The notes beneath the pieces are model-generated. The model was not told where the DNA came from, ran no database searches, and saw only the letters and a list, made by a program, of their open reading frames with translations. From positions 186,001 through 250,000 of the forward strand of contig NZ_FOCQ01000006.1 of NCBI RefSeq assembly GCF_900110165.1: a stretch of 64,000 nucleotides of DNA. Direction: 5' to 3'. Made by a program: the position numbers and the translations under genes. Source of the stretch: Lihuaxuella thermophila (lineage in GTDB: Bacteria; Bacillota; Bacilli; Thermoactinomycetales; Thermoactinomycetaceae). Below are positions 34,745 to 44,172 of this stretch, piece by piece. Each line of letters begins with the position of its first letter. The first letter of the stretch is position 1.

Positions 34745-34763
34745 TAATTAAATAATTTAATTA
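34745..34763. promoter_or_regulatory. Palindromic operator candidate at the galT promoter
   Basis: A perfect 19-bp AT-rich palindrome (TAATTAAAT-A-ATTTAATTA) lies between the galT -10 box and the ribosome-binding site, about +1 to +19. Position, symmetry and AT content fit a ROK-family operator. A weak hairpin role is less likely because the stem is AT only. Confidence 0.6.
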
Positions 34764-34770
34764 TGTATTA

Positions 34771-34799
34771 ATCATAATCTTTTTTCATTTGTGTGTAAA
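34771..34799 (-). promoter_or_regulatory. Sigma-A promoter of galTK
   Basis: On the minus strand TTTACA (34794-34799), a 17-base spacer and TATGAT (34771-34776). Each hexamer is one base off consensus. Confidence 0.75.
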
Positions 34800-34988
34800 C
34801 CTTTTTGTATTTGTCAGATTGCGCTCTCTTATGAATAAGTTCCGACTTTTTTGGTATATATGTACAGTTGGTGATCAACTCCTTTCCATTTTGTAAAATA
34901 GCGGTTCAAACCCTCTTCATGACCGGGTTTTACGTTATAATCAAAACAGTGGGTTCAACATCATCTTTTTCCAAGTGGAGGGAAGGGC

Positions 34989-36668
34989 ATGAACGATTAC
35001 CTGCGCTGGCTCAATCACCCGCTCATTGATCCCGAAATTCTTTCCGAATTAAAAAGCCTGACAGATGAAAAAGAGATTGAGGACCGGTTTTACCAGCCGC
35101 TCGCCTTTGGAACGGCCGGCTTAAGAGGAATCATCGGAGCGGGCACCAATCGGATGAATAAATATACAGTCCGACGGGCAACCGCCGGCTTCGCCCGATA
35201 TTTAATGAACACCAATTCTCAAGCTCACGGACAAGGCGTGGCCATCGCTTACGACTCACGGCACAAGTCGCCGGAGTTTGCTGCTGAAGCGGCGGGGGTT
35301 CTGGCCTATTATGGCATCCGTGTTTATTTATTTAAGGAACTGCGCCCCACTCCGATGCTTTCATTTGCCGTTCGTCATCTGAAGGCCGCCGGCGGGATTG
35401 TCATCACAGCCAGCCACAATCCGCCTGAATACAACGGCTACAAGGTATATGGCCCGGATGGCGCACAATTGCTTCCTGAGCCGGCCAACCGGATTTTAAA
35501 CGAAATTCAGCAGATCGAGGATGAATTGTCCATTCCTGTCTTGTCCATCGATGAAGGAATGGCCAAAGGGCTGATTCACCTGATCGGTGAGGAGATCGAT
35601 CAAGCATACATAGAAAAGCTGCGCACTCTCTCGTTTCACCCCGGAGTGATCAAGGAAATGGGCGATCAGCTTGGCATCGTGTTCACACCCTTGCATGGCA
35701 CAGGAAACATCCCTGTTCGCAGGATCTTGAAAGAACTCGGCTTTTCCCGTGTTCATGTCGTACCGGAACAGGAACAACCGGATCCGGAGTTTCGCACTGT
35801 GTCTTCGCCCAACCCGGAAGAAAGGCAAGCTTTTGATCTGGCTCTTCGGTTAGCGGAACAAGTCCATGCGGACATTCTGATTGGAACGGACCCGGATGCC
35901 GACCGTGTCGGTGTGATAGTCAAGCACGAAGATGAATACGTGGCCCTGACCGGAAACCAGATCGGTGCTTTGCTCCTCTACTATTCGCTGGAGCAAAAAC
36001 GGCTCCAGGGTACGTTACCGGAAAACGGTGTCATGCTGAAGACCATCGTCACTTCAGAGCTGGGAAGGCAGATCGCTTCCCAATACGACGTACAGACGGT
36101 GGATGTTTTGACCGGCTTTAAATATATTGCGGAGAAAATCAGGGAGTATGAGACCAGCGGCCGTCATTCGTTTGTCATGGGCTATGAAGAGAGTTACGGT
36201 TACCTGTTGGGAGATTTTGTGCGGGATAAAGATGCCGTTCAAGCTTCCATGATGGCCTGTGAAATGGCTGCTTATTATAAAAGACAAGGACTTACCCTCG
36301 TAGATGTGCTCCAACAATTATTCGACAAGTTTGGCACCTATCTAGAGGACCTGACCTCCTTCACCTTTCAGGGAAAAGAAGGAAAAGAGAAGATGGATGC
36401 ATGGATGAACAAACTTCGCGAGCAGCCGCTTACAGAAGTGGGCGGAATCAAAGTGTCGCTGAATGAAGATTATCAATCGGGTCTGCACGGACTCCCGCCG
36501 GCCAACGTCCTGAAAATCCATCTGGCGGACGGGAGCTGGATCGCGGTTCGCCCCTCGGGAACAGAACCCAAAATCAAGTTCTATTTCGGCGCAACAGGCG
36601 TGAATCAAGAGAAAGCAGCACAAAAAATACGGAAAATGAAACAAGAAATGTTGAAGCTTGTTGTATAA
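34989..36668 (+). CDS. pgcA: Phosphoglucomutase (alpha-D-phosphohexomutase family)
   Basis: Interconverts glucose-1-phosphate and glucose-6-phosphate, linking the Leloir products to glycolysis. In 559 residues: FGTAGLRGIIG (40-50), the phosphoserine loop TASHNPPEYNGYK with Ser142, the metal-binding GTDPDADRVG near 301-310, the sugar-binding GYEESYGY near 397-404 and the phosphate-binding RPSGTEPKIKFY near the C-terminus. It is the long PgcA type. The ATG at 34989 follows GGAGGGAAGGG. It is divergent from galT; a TATAAT at 34936-34941 is a likely -10 box with a weak -35. Confidence 0.96.
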   Translation: MNDYLRWLNHPLIDPEILSELKSLTDEKEIEDRFYQPLAFGTAGLRGIIGAGTNRMNKYTVRRATAGFARYLMNTNSQAHGQGVAIAYDSRHKSPEFAAEAAGVLAYYGIRVYLFKELRPTPMLSFAVRHLKAAGGIVITASHNPPEYNGYKVYGPDGAQLLPEPANRILNEIQQIEDELSIPVLSIDEGMAKGLIHLIGEEIDQAYIEKLRTLSFHPGVIKEMGDQLGIVFTPLHGTGNIPVRRILKELGFSRVHVVPEQEQPDPEFRTVSSPNPEERQAFDLALRLAEQVHADILIGTDPDADRVGVIVKHEDEYVALTGNQIGALLLYYSLEQKRLQGTLPENGVMLKTIVTSELGRQIASQYDVQTVDVLTGFKYIAEKIREYETSGRHSFVMGYEESYGYLLGDFVRDKDAVQASMMACEMAAYYKRQGLTLVDVLQQLFDKFGTYLEDLTSFTFQGKEGKEKMDAWMNKLREQPLTEVGGIKVSLNEDYQSGLHGLPPANVLKIHLADGSWIAVRPSGTEPKIKFYFGATGVNQEKAAQKIRKMKQEMLKLVV

Positions 36669-36703
36669 CCGTCAAGGGGTGAACGGAGTCAAACGGACCG
36701 GCC

Positions 36704-36746
36704 AAAAAATCCGGCGATCAACCAGGTTGATATGGCCGGATTTTTT
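36704..36746 (+). terminator. Terminator of pgcA
   Basis: AAAAAATCCGGC (36704-36715) pairs with GCCGGATTTTTT (36735-36746), with an inner ATCAACC/GGTTGAT stem. The T-run closes the 3' arm; minus-strand activity is also possible but the next minus gene ends to its right. Confidence 0.9.
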
Positions 36747-36765
36747 GTCTTCCAGGCACCGCCCT

Positions 36766-37614
36766 TTAAAACATCAACAAATCAATGACACTCCGCTGCC
36801 TCCTGTGTACCACCGGTTGAACCGTCGATGAGGGAATGGTGTTCGTTTTTAACGCCTGCACACATTTAGCCCCTATCCAGCGATACCCCTGATCGTTGGG
36901 ATGAATTTGATCCGCCAGCTGAGAGGATGGAAGAAACGCCTCTAAATTCACCACAATCGTCTGATCGAAGGGAGATACGACTTCTTCCAAACCATGGTTC
37001 CAACGTCTGATCAACCAATCCGCCTTATTGTGAAAGGGGGATGCAGCATCAACGGGGTTATACAAAGAAGTCAGCATCACGACCGCATGTCTGTTCCGCG
37101 CGTGAAGAAGTTGCAGAATCTGATGCATATTTTCCCGGTATCTGGTTTGAATAGCCGGAAAGCGCTTCACCAGCTTCCACGGATTCTTTTCCTTCAGCAA
37201 GGTTTGCAGCAAATCGTTTCCTCCGATGGTGACTAAGATGAGATCTGCCTGCGCGACTTCATGTTGAAGCTTCTCCTCTACTCGTAACCGATGAAGAAGA
37301 TCGGCAGACGTTTGTCCCGAGACGGCCCGATTTATATATTGAACATCGAGATGTTGCCTCTCCAGAAATTTACTCACATACCAGGCATATCCCCGTCCAT
37401 TCTGAGTGGATCCTTTCCCCAAGGCGACCGAATCCCCCAAAACCAGCAAACGGATCTGTCCTTGTTCCTGTTCGGATTGCTCCAATTGTTTCATGATGCT
37501 GATGCGGCTCATGGCAACATGTTTTTTCATCGGAGAAGAAATCATCTCGTCCAGCGGAACGCAAGCTTGCAATAGAAGCATCATGGCTAGTAAGCAGATG
37601 GCGCAATTTCTCAC
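36766..37614 (-). CDS. SGNH/GDSL-family hydrolase, lipoprotein
   Basis: Secreted esterase/lipase-like hydrolase of 282 residues. The chosen GTG start (37612-37614) lies 10 bases after GGGAGG and opens a lipoprotein signal RNCAICLLAMMLLLQAC with modified Cys18. SGNH blocks are visible: VLGDSVALG (block I Ser), GQTSADLL (block II Gly), VTIGGND (block III Asn) and DQIHPNDQGY (block V Asp/His). The longer frame to 37836 has no ribosome site. It resembles YpmR-like lipases of Bacillus. Substrate is unknown; a cell-surface lipid or peptidoglycan O-acyl group is plausible. It stands between the pgcA and pgi terminators. Confidence 0.88.
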   Translation of the reverse strand: MRNCAICLLAMMLLLQACVPLDEMISSPMKKHVAMSRISIMKQLEQSEQEQGQIRLLVLGDSVALGKGSTQNGRGYAWYVSKFLERQHLDVQYINRAVSGQTSADLLHRLRVEEKLQHEVAQADLILVTIGGNDLLQTLLKEKNPWKLVKRFPAIQTRYRENMHQILQLLHARNRHAVVMLTSLYNPVDAASPFHNKADWLIRRWNHGLEEVVSPFDQTIVVNLEAFLPSSQLADQIHPNDQGYRWIGAKCVQALKTNTIPSSTVQPVVHRRQRSVIDLLMF

Positions 37615-37798
37615 CTTGGGTTCACCTCCCGGCTGCTGGGTTATCCCTATACTAGCATGACAATATGACAAGTGAATTGCATGAAACTTACGTGATGAGT
37701 GCACTTTCGTTAAGCGATCATGACGGACGGCAGAATCCGCAGCGCAGCAAAAGGAAACAACTTGCCATTCACCCTCTGACTTATATCTTTTCACAAAC

Positions 37799-37843
37799 AA
37801 AAAAAGCCCATGATTCCCCGAGAAGGGGAAACACATGGGCTTT
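37799..37843 (-). terminator. Terminator of pgi
   Basis: Stem AAAGCCCATG / CATGGGCTTT with an inner TTCCCC/GGGGAA stem (37801-37843), followed on the minus strand by a T-run. Lies about 60 bases after the pgi stop. Confidence 0.85.
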
Positions 37844-37902
37844 CATTGGTATTTTCATGAAATGGACAGGAAATCAATGGGACTTCCGCTTTTCCGCGAT
37901 TT

Positions 37903-39258
37903 TTATTTTTGGAGCCGGCGCAACAATTGTTCTCTTTCAGCTTCGTATCCCGGTTTGCCCAGGAGAGCAAACATATTTTTCTTATACGCCTCCACTCCCG
38001 GCTGATCAAACGGATTGACTCCCAACAGGTAGCCGCTGATGCCGCAAGCCTTCTCAAAGAAATAAACCAACCAGCCAAATGTGTAAGGAGACAGTTCGTT
38101 TACCTTGACGACCAGGTTGGGAACCCCGCCGTCCGTATGGGCCAGCATGGTTCCTTCAAAAGCTTTGGTGTTGATATAATCAAGGTCTTTTCCGGTCAGG
38201 TAATTTAAGCCGTCCAGATCGGCCTCTTCAGCCGGCAACGTAACCTTCTTCTCAGAGCGCTCGACAAAGACAACCGTTTCAAAGATGTTCCGGAGTCCTT
38301 CCTGAATATATTGCCCCATCGAATGGAGATCGGTAGTGAAGTTGACAGATGCCGGGAATATGCCTTTCTGATCTTTTCCTTCGCTTTCGCCAAACAACTG
38401 CTTCCACCATTCGGAGAAATACTGGAGCGCAGGATCGTAGTTGACCAAAAGCTCTGTCGTTTTTCCTTTCCGATACAAAGCATTGCGCACAGCGGCATAT
38501 TGGTAGCTCATATTTTCGCTCAAGCTGGGAATGCGATACGCTTCAGATGCCGCTTGGGCCCCTGCCATCATTTGATCGATATCGATGCCGGCAACAGCGA
38601 TCGGCAGCAAGCCCACCGCCGTCAGGACCGAATAGCGCCCGCCCACATCATCGGGAATGACAAAGGTTTCATATCCTTCTTCATCCGCCAGCTTCCTGAG
38701 CGCTCCTTTGGCTTTGTCCGTCGTCGCATAAATGCGGCGTCGGGTCTCTTCTTTCCCGTAACGCTTTTCCATATAATCGCGGAAAATGCGGAATGCGATG
38801 GCCGGTTCGGTCGTCGTGCCCGATTTGGAGATCACATTGACGCTGAAGTTTTTGTCTTCCAGGAGATCCAGTAAGTGGGCCACATAATTGGAACTGATGT
38901 GATGGCCGACGAAGTAAATTTCCGGTGTTTTTCGTTTTGCTTTGGGCAATTGGTTATAGAAAGAATGGGAAAGCATTTCGATCGCGGCACGCGCTCCCAA
39001 GTAGGATCCGCCGATCCCGATGACCACCAGGGCATCCGAATCAGACTGGATCTTCTCAGCCGCTTTCTTGATCCGGGCAAACTCATCCCGATCGTACTGG
39101 GACGGCAAGTCCACCCATCCGAGAAAATCGGCCCCCGCCCCTGTTTTGTTATGTAACATTTCATGCGCGAGGCGCACCGCCGGCTCCAGCTGTGTCAGCT
39201 CATTTTCCCGCAAAAAGGCCTTGGCGCTTGAATAGTCAAAAACAATATGGCTCTTCAT
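37903..39258 (-). CDS. pgi: Glucose-6-phosphate isomerase
   Basis: Interconverts glucose-6-phosphate and fructose-6-phosphate. The 451-residue protein is the short bacterial [17 protein letters not shown] (about 81-94), [17 protein letters not shown] (about 142-158), [17 protein letters not shown] (about 207-223) with the family signature, and a C-terminal [22 protein letters not shown] carrying the PGI signature 2. The ATG at 39258 has GGAGGG; the longer frame to 39300 lacks one. Its closeness to pgcA and galTK forms a sugar-phosphate cluster. Confidence 0.97.
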   Translation of the reverse strand: MKSHIVFDYSSAKAFLRENELTQLEPAVRLAHEMLHNKTGAGADFLGWVDLPSQYDRDEFARIKKAAEKIQSDSDALVVIGIGGSYLGARAAIEMLSHSFYNQLPKAKRKTPEIYFVGHHISSNYVAHLLDLLEDKNFSVNVISKSGTTTEPAIAFRIFRDYMEKRYGKEETRRRIYATTDKAKGALRKLADEEGYETFVIPDDVGGRYSVLTAVGLLPIAVAGIDIDQMMAGAQAASEAYRIPSLSENMSYQYAAVRNALYRKGKTTELLVNYDPALQYFSEWWKQLFGESEGKDQKGIFPASVNFTTDLHSMGQYIQEGLRNIFETVVFVERSEKKVTLPAEEADLDGLNYLTGKDLDYINTKAFEGTMLAHTDGGVPNLVVKVNELSPYTFGWLVYFFEKACGISGYLLGVNPFDQPGVEAYKKNMFALLGKPGYEAEREQLLRRLQK

Positions 39259-39768
39259 AATTCCCTCCAACCAGCGTTTTTCTGAACAGTGTGAATACAC
39301 TCCAACGGATCCGAAGTCCGATTCCTTTCCGAGACAAACCTTATTTTAAACGAATTAACTCTTGATTTCAAAGAAAAGGGTTCCCTATGCCTTCCATCCA
39401 CTCAGTAACCAAAATCTTGAACCCCAATTGGATCGGCTTTGGTCACGATCTCCAGAATCCCCCCTCCCCCTACTCCTCTCTATACTCCATCCTATTTTCC
39501 TTGTCACACCGGCTTCAGCCTATTTCAACCGGTTTTCCCGGCGAATGAAGGTTACTTCAACTGTTTTTCTACTGTTGAGAATCTCCGTCCGGAACCACCG
39601 AGTTAAAATTTTGGGCAAAGCTTTGGTTCATCCAAGAGAAAAACAGGTCCTAAGAACTATTGTGAAATGGGCAAGAGAATATTATGATCGTATTAGCAGA
39701 AAAATATTAATATTTATACTATATTTATTATATTTAACATCAATCCATTTGAATCAGGGGGAACGTAT
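39259..39768. other. Non-coding region between pgi and the subtilase gene
   Basis: Holds divergent regulatory regions. Near pgi there is a short inverted repeat AGTGT-GAAT-ACACT at 39289-39302. The 100 bases before the subtilase start are very AT-rich with TATACT at 39715-39720 but no clear -35. The plus frame open from 39362 has no ribosome site and is not credited. Confidence 0.45.
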
Positions 39769-41484
39769 ATGAAGAGGATGATTCGGGTTTTGTCGCTGGC
39801 CACTGCGTTGTTTTTCGGATTTGCCACGGTCGCCCTTGCCGCTCCGCCCTCCGGAAAGGCAGTGAAAACTCAAGCCGCGAAAGAGAAAACGCACCGTATT
39901 CACAAAGTGAAAGGATCAAAACTGTTAAGCAACTTACATGAGCGTCTGTCAAAAGCGAGCAGTTCCGAGAAATTACCCGTCCTCATTTCCTTCCAAAGCC
40001 TCAACCAACAAGCCAACTTGACGAAGGCAAAAGCCATGCTTCAACCGTTTACCCCCCAACACGTCTACAAAAACCTCCCGCTGATGTCCGCCAAATTGAC
40101 CAAACAGCAAATTCAAGCATTGGAAGCATCCCCTGATGTCGTGCAAATCGAATATGATGAACCGGTTTACGCTTTCTCACAAACCGCCAACTACTGGTAT
40201 GGGACAACGAAATCGAGAACGGACTTCGGCGTTACCGGGGATCGCGACGGCTCCCCTGCCAGCTATTCCAAAAATGATGTCGTCGTTGCCGTCATCGACA
40301 CCGGAATTGATGCAACGCACGCAGACTTGGATGGCGGTAAAGTGATCGGATGGAAAGATTTTGTGAATAATCGAACCACTCCCTATGATGATCAAGGGCA
40401 TGGAACTCACGTTGCTTCGATTGCCGCGGGAACCGGTGATGCAAATGCTGCCTACAAGGGAGTCGCACCCGGGGCGGCACTTGTCGGAGTCAAAGTGCTC
40501 GACTCACAGGGCAGCGGTTCGATGAGCAATGTGACCGCGGGCATTGACTGGTGTATAACCAATAAAAATGTGTATGGAATCAAAGTGATCAACATGAGCT
40601 TGGGGACGACCGGAAGCTCTGACGGAAGCGATGCCACCTCTCAGGCTGCCAACCGCGCTCATGATGCGGGTATTGTCGTGGCCGTGGCAGCAGGCAACAG
40701 CGGACCTGCGCAACAAACCATCGGCTCGCCCGGTGCAGCTGCCAAAAGCCTGACCGTAGCAGCGATGGCTGACCCGGGAGAAAAAGGATTTAACATCGCT
40801 TCCTTCTCCAGCCGCGGAACCACTGCCGATGGCAGAATCAAACCCGACATCGCAGCTCCCGGATATAACATCACCGCCGCCAAAGCCAACAGTTCCACTC
40901 AATATGTCACCTACAGCGGAACCAGTATGGCGACCCCGTTTGTCGCCGGAACGGTCGCCCTGATGCTGGATGCCAACCCATCGCTCACCCCGGATCAAGT
41001 CAAGTCCAACCTGTTTACCACTGCCACCGATTTTGGTCCGGCCGGACAGGATGTCGATTATGGCTGGGGGAACTTAAAAGGATATGATGCCGTGAAAGTC
41101 TCCGGCAACCTAACCGGTACAGGCCCTGCCTTGCCCAATCATCTGTTTGCCCAGGACACCATTCAGACCGAAGGGTATAAGGATGAATGGACCTTCCAGG
41201 TCAACTCCACCTCTGCTCCTGTTTCCATCGCAATGATCATGCCGGATTGGTCCGGATTCTGGTTTTGGACAGACCCCGACTTTGATGTCTATCTTTATGA
41301 CCCAAGCGGAGCAGAAGTTGCCAAAGCTGAAGGAATCGAACGTCAGGAAACGATCACCATTACTCCCGCCAAAACGGGAACGTACAAACTGCGCGTCAAA
41401 TCCTATTCCGGAACCGGCAGATACTTCTTTGACCTCAGTTCCAATGCGTCCGGTCTAACCAGGGTGTTGAACGACCAACCTTGA
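39769..41484 (+). CDS. Secreted subtilisin-like serine protease (S8) with C-terminal beta domain
   Basis: Extracellular peptidase of 571 residues. Signal peptide 1-24 (MKRMIRVLSLATALFFG, cleavage near ALA-A), inhibitor I9-type propeptide about 68-135, then the S8 domain with Asp177 (VIDTGID), His211 (HGTHVAS), oxyanion Asn310 and Ser386 (SGTSMATP). From about 450 a PPC-like beta domain (FQVNSTSAPVSIAMIM, DFDVYLYDPSG, GTYKLRVKSYSGTGRYFFDLS) follows. GGGGGAAC precedes the ATG. A terminator follows directly. It is probably a degradative protease of a saprophytic, sporulating organism. Confidence 0.95.
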   Translation: MKRMIRVLSLATALFFGFATVALAAPPSGKAVKTQAAKEKTHRIHKVKGSKLLSNLHERLSKASSSEKLPVLISFQSLNQQANLTKAKAMLQPFTPQHVYKNLPLMSAKLTKQQIQALEASPDVVQIEYDEPVYAFSQTANYWYGTTKSRTDFGVTGDRDGSPASYSKNDVVVAVIDTGIDATHADLDGGKVIGWKDFVNNRTTPYDDQGHGTHVASIAAGTGDANAAYKGVAPGAALVGVKVLDSQGSGSMSNVTAGIDWCITNKNVYGIKVINMSLGTTGSSDGSDATSQAANRAHDAGIVVAVAAGNSGPAQQTIGSPGAAAKSLTVAAMADPGEKGFNIASFSSRGTTADGRIKPDIAAPGYNITAAKANSSTQYVTYSGTSMATPFVAGTVALMLDANPSLTPDQVKSNLFTTATDFGPAGQDVDYGWGNLKGYDAVKVSGNLTGTGPALPNHLFAQDTIQTEGYKDEWTFQVNSTSAPVSIAMIMPDWSGFWFWTDPDFDVYLYDPSGAEVAKAEGIERQETITITPAKTGTYKLRVKSYSGTGRYFFDLSSNASGLTRVLNDQP

Positions 41485-41490
41485 ACAGGG

Positions 41491-41516
41491 GCCCTCTCAT
41501 ACGAGAGGGCTTTTTT
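41491..41516 (+). terminator. Terminator of the subtilase gene
   Basis: GCCCTCTC-ATAC-GAGAGGGC (41491-41510) followed by six T residues, seven bases after the stop codon. Confidence 0.9.
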
Positions 41517-41696
41517 GAATTTCGCATGAACTTGCGGTAGCGAGTAAAGCCCGGAGTGACAGGTTGGACAAGCCACACCCGTGGAACTCTCGTGTCCGTC
41601 CGATCTCGCCGGGGAACAGATCCATCCTCCTTCCCCTCTCCATTTGTTTTATACTAGATATTGAAAATCACGGCTGTTAAAGGAGCTGCCCACTCG

Positions 41697-42542
41697 ATGA
41701 CAAATAGGAAAAAAACAGGGAAGGCTTTGATGATTGCTCTGGTTATGGCGCTTCTGTTAACCGGATGTGTCGACGCCTCGATGCACATTACCATCAACAT
41801 GAACGGTTCGGGTACTTATGAAGTCAAAGTGCTGACCAATGAATGGGTTCTCCCCCAGTTTGACCAGTTAAAGGAGCGCTTGCAGCAAGCAGGATATCAG
41901 CTGCAAGAGATTGAACAAGGCGGAAAAAAGGGCTGGATGGCCGTGAAAAACGTTGAAAGCGTTTTGGACGAACCTCCCGGGAAAGAGTTGCAAGACGGGG
42001 CCAACACTGCCCTTCAATTCTTTACCAGAGGAACCGCCTCGACATCGGGGACAGATGCCCGCTTCGTTGCCGAAGCGCCTCCTCTTCAAGGGTTGGACAA
42101 GCCGTTTCGCGTCGAAAACAGCTTATTTACCACCACATTGCTTTTTGAAACCAATGTTGATTTAACCCGGCTGAATGAGAAAATGGATGGTTGGGGTGAC
42201 CTCAATCAGTTGATTATGGATCAAATGCGTTTAAACTTGATCCTCACCCTCCCGGTCAAGGTAGATGAACATAACGCCACCGCTGTATCGGACGGGGGCA
42301 AAACGCTGACATGGAAAATGAAGCCCGGAGAGAACAATCCGATCCATATGGCCATCCGGATTCCAAACCCCATCACCTGGGGAATCCTGATCATTGCCGG
42401 TTTCATTTTATTGATCATCGCGGTCGTGGTGTTGATCCGGCGACGAAGAAAAAGAAAGAAACGGAACGGGAACGACCGGTTCCCGCCAGGCGGACCCCCG
42501 ACGGACGATGCTCCCGGGCCGGACTCATTCCGCTGGGTATAA
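41697..42542 (+). CDS. LppM/DUF3153-like lipoprotein with C-terminal membrane anchor
   Basis: A 281-residue protein with lipoprotein signal and lipobox LLTGC (Cys24), then a beta-rich domain starting VDASMHITINMNGSGTYEVKV, which resembles the LppM (DUF3153) domain, and a C-terminal transmembrane helix (about 225-250) with a strongly basic cytoplasmic stretch RRRRKRKKR and a Pro/Gly-rich tail. The dual anchoring, lipid and helix, is unusual but known in this family. Function unknown. The TTG frame at 41661 is longer, but ATG 41697 has GGAG about 12 bases upstream and starts a proper signal. Confidence 0.8.
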   Translation: MTNRKKTGKALMIALVMALLLTGCVDASMHITINMNGSGTYEVKVLTNEWVLPQFDQLKERLQQAGYQLQEIEQGGKKGWMAVKNVESVLDEPPGKELQDGANTALQFFTRGTASTSGTDARFVAEAPPLQGLDKPFRVENSLFTTTLLFETNVDLTRLNEKMDGWGDLNQLIMDQMRLNLILTLPVKVDEHNATAVSDGGKTLTWKMKPGENNPIHMAIRIPNPITWGILIIAGFILLIIAVVVLIRRRRKRKKRNGNDRFPPGGPPTDDAPGPDSFRWV

Positions 42543-42557
42543 AAACGGTAAAAGAAA

Positions 42558-42588
42558 GCGGTCGGTCTGCGTGACCGGCCGCTTTTTC
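42558..42588. terminator. Bidirectional terminator between LppM-like and MFS genes
   Basis: GCGGTCGGTC (42558-42567) pairs with GACCGGCCGC (42573-42582) with one wobble pair. T-run on the plus side and a short A-rich tract on the other. Confidence 0.8.
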
Positions 42589-42598
42589 GTTTCTAAGC

Positions 42599-43837
42599 TT
42601 AACCCGCGCTTTTGGTTTGAGTCACCACGGACTTCCCTTTTTGAATTCGGTCAAAACCGTTGAAGCAAATCGCTGCGACCAGCGTGAGGACGACCATCCC
42701 CAGCAGCATGGTTTGCGGGGAAAACGTTTCATAGAGAAAGCTTCCCAACAGCGGGCCCACCATCCGGCCGACCGATTGTCCCGTGGTGGCAATCCCCTGA
42801 AAGAAGCCTTCCCTGCCCGCGGGAGCCATGTCAGCAGCAATGGCCGGAACGCCGGGCCAGACCAGCATTTCACCCCAGGTAATGATCACCATCCCCAACA
42901 CGAATACCCAATAGGCGCTGGAAGACGAAATGAGCAACATGGAGAGGGTGAAGAAAAGACCGCCAATGATGATTTGAGCCTTCAGCGAAAGCGAAAAGGT
43001 TCGAATGAACCAGGTGAGAACCGGTTGAAACAGCACGATCACCAAACCGTTGACGGTCCACAACATACTGTACGATGAAAGAGGAATGCCGAGGGAATAG
43101 ACATACGTCGAAAGCGTCGTCGCCCACTGTGTATAGGTCACCGCTAACAGCATCAAGCCCGCAATCAGCATCCCGAACGACACCCACTCGCGGATGTTTA
43201 CGCCGGGATGCTCTCTGCCTTCGGTTGTTCCTCGCCTGTTCCCTTCCGCTTGAACCTTTCCTGTTCGTTTCAGGTGGTGATCCTGCACAATTCGCAGAAA
43301 CAGGATTAAAAAAACCGCATATGTACATGCGTTTCCATAGAAAGCCAAACGGTAGGATTGACTGGCCACAAATCCTCCTACAGAAGCCCCGATCGCCACC
43401 CCCAAATTGACGGCGACATAGATCATGTTCATCCCGGCCCGACCGCCCTCGGGCCATAATACCGCAGCAAGGGCACGGGTGCACGGCCAAAACATACCTG
43501 TACAGATGCCCAGCAAAAACAAGAGAACCACATACATGTCAAAACGTTGAATCGTTCCCATCAGCAGAAGCAGAACGATCGCAGCAATCATTGCCGTCAT
43601 TACGGTTTTACGCCCGTTCCACCGGTCAAATAAAAGCCCCCCGATGACGTTTCCGATCAGGCCGCCGGTGTGTTGAAGCATTAAAACGAGGGCAGCCACT
43701 TTCAGTGATTTTCCGAAACTGTGCACGATGTACGTGGTGGTAATCGGCCAGAGAAAACTTTCCCCGATCGCGCTGATCACCATGGCCAATGAAAGCAACC
43801 ACATCACACGTGGATAGGTTTTTAGCAAAGCTTGCAT
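42599..43837 (-). CDS. Major facilitator superfamily transporter
   Basis: Twelve-helix MFS permease of about 412 residues, drug:H+ antiporter-like. The motif between helices 2 and 3 is GGLLFDRWNGRKTVMT (about 66-81), the MFS loop signature. ATG at 43837 is taken; a TTG one codon earlier is possible. Substrate is unknown. The leader carries a perfect hairpin with a T-run (43886-43928), which may attenuate expression. A GGCGAG stands in for a ribosome site, a weak one. Confidence 0.86.
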   Translation of the reverse strand: MQALLKTYPRVMWLLSLAMVISAIGESFLWPITTTYIVHSFGKSLKVAALVLMLQHTGGLIGNVIGGLLFDRWNGRKTVMTAMIAAIVLLLLMGTIQRFDMYVVLLFLLGICTGMFWPCTRALAAVLWPEGGRAGMNMIYVAVNLGVAIGASVGGFVASQSYRLAFYGNACTYAVFLILFLRIVQDHHLKRTGKVQAEGNRRGTTEGREHPGVNIREWVSFGMLIAGLMLLAVTYTQWATTLSTYVYSLGIPLSSYSMLWTVNGLVIVLFQPVLTWFIRTFSLSLKAQIIIGGLFFTLSMLLISSSSAYWVFVLGMVIITWGEMLVWPGVPAIAADMAPAGREGFFQGIATTGQSVGRMVGPLLGSFLYETFSPQTMLLGMVVLTLVAAICFNGFDRIQKGKSVVTQTKSAG

Positions 43838-44172
43838 CAAGTTTCACTCGCCTTCAGCCCGAAAGTTTCGTATACCGTAATAAAATCCCAAAAAACCACT
43901 CCACAGAAAGTGATCTGTGGAGTGGTTTGCAACAATATTTTACCACAGAACAAGTGATTGGCACAGCGACAAAACGGATGATTTTCAATGATTACTACCT
44001 ATTTCCATGACGGAAGGTGCAAAACGCAAGACAAATTTCCATCCAGCAGACAGACGACCGTTCGCCTTCGATTTCCATCTTATCCCTTCCCGATCCTTTA
44101 TGATCGTGATTCGTATGCTCACAGAGCTACAGACAAAAAATAAACCTATCTAACTCAGGAGGAGGAGTATCC
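43838..44172. other. Regulatory region between MFS and AhpD-like genes
   Basis: About 330 bases without a gene. It contains the hairpin at 43886-43928, a TAAAAT box just outside it on the minus strand, and the leader of the AhpD-like gene with a strong GGAGGAGGAG site. Nothing else was recognised. Confidence 0.45.
43886..43928 (-). promoter_or_regulatory. Hairpin with T-run in the MFS gene leader (candidate attenuator)
   Basis: AAACCACTCCACAG (43893-43906) and CTGTGGAGTGGTTT (43915-43928) form a perfect 14-bp stem with an 8-base loop. On the minus strand six T residues follow. It sits about 50 bases before the MFS start with no gene upstream to terminate, so it may be a leader attenuator. 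Confidence 0.6.

Noticed and set aside
39362-39772. Open frame of 136 codons on the plus strand before the subtilase
   Set aside because: No ribosome site and no coding-like sequence; it overlaps the subtilase promoter region.
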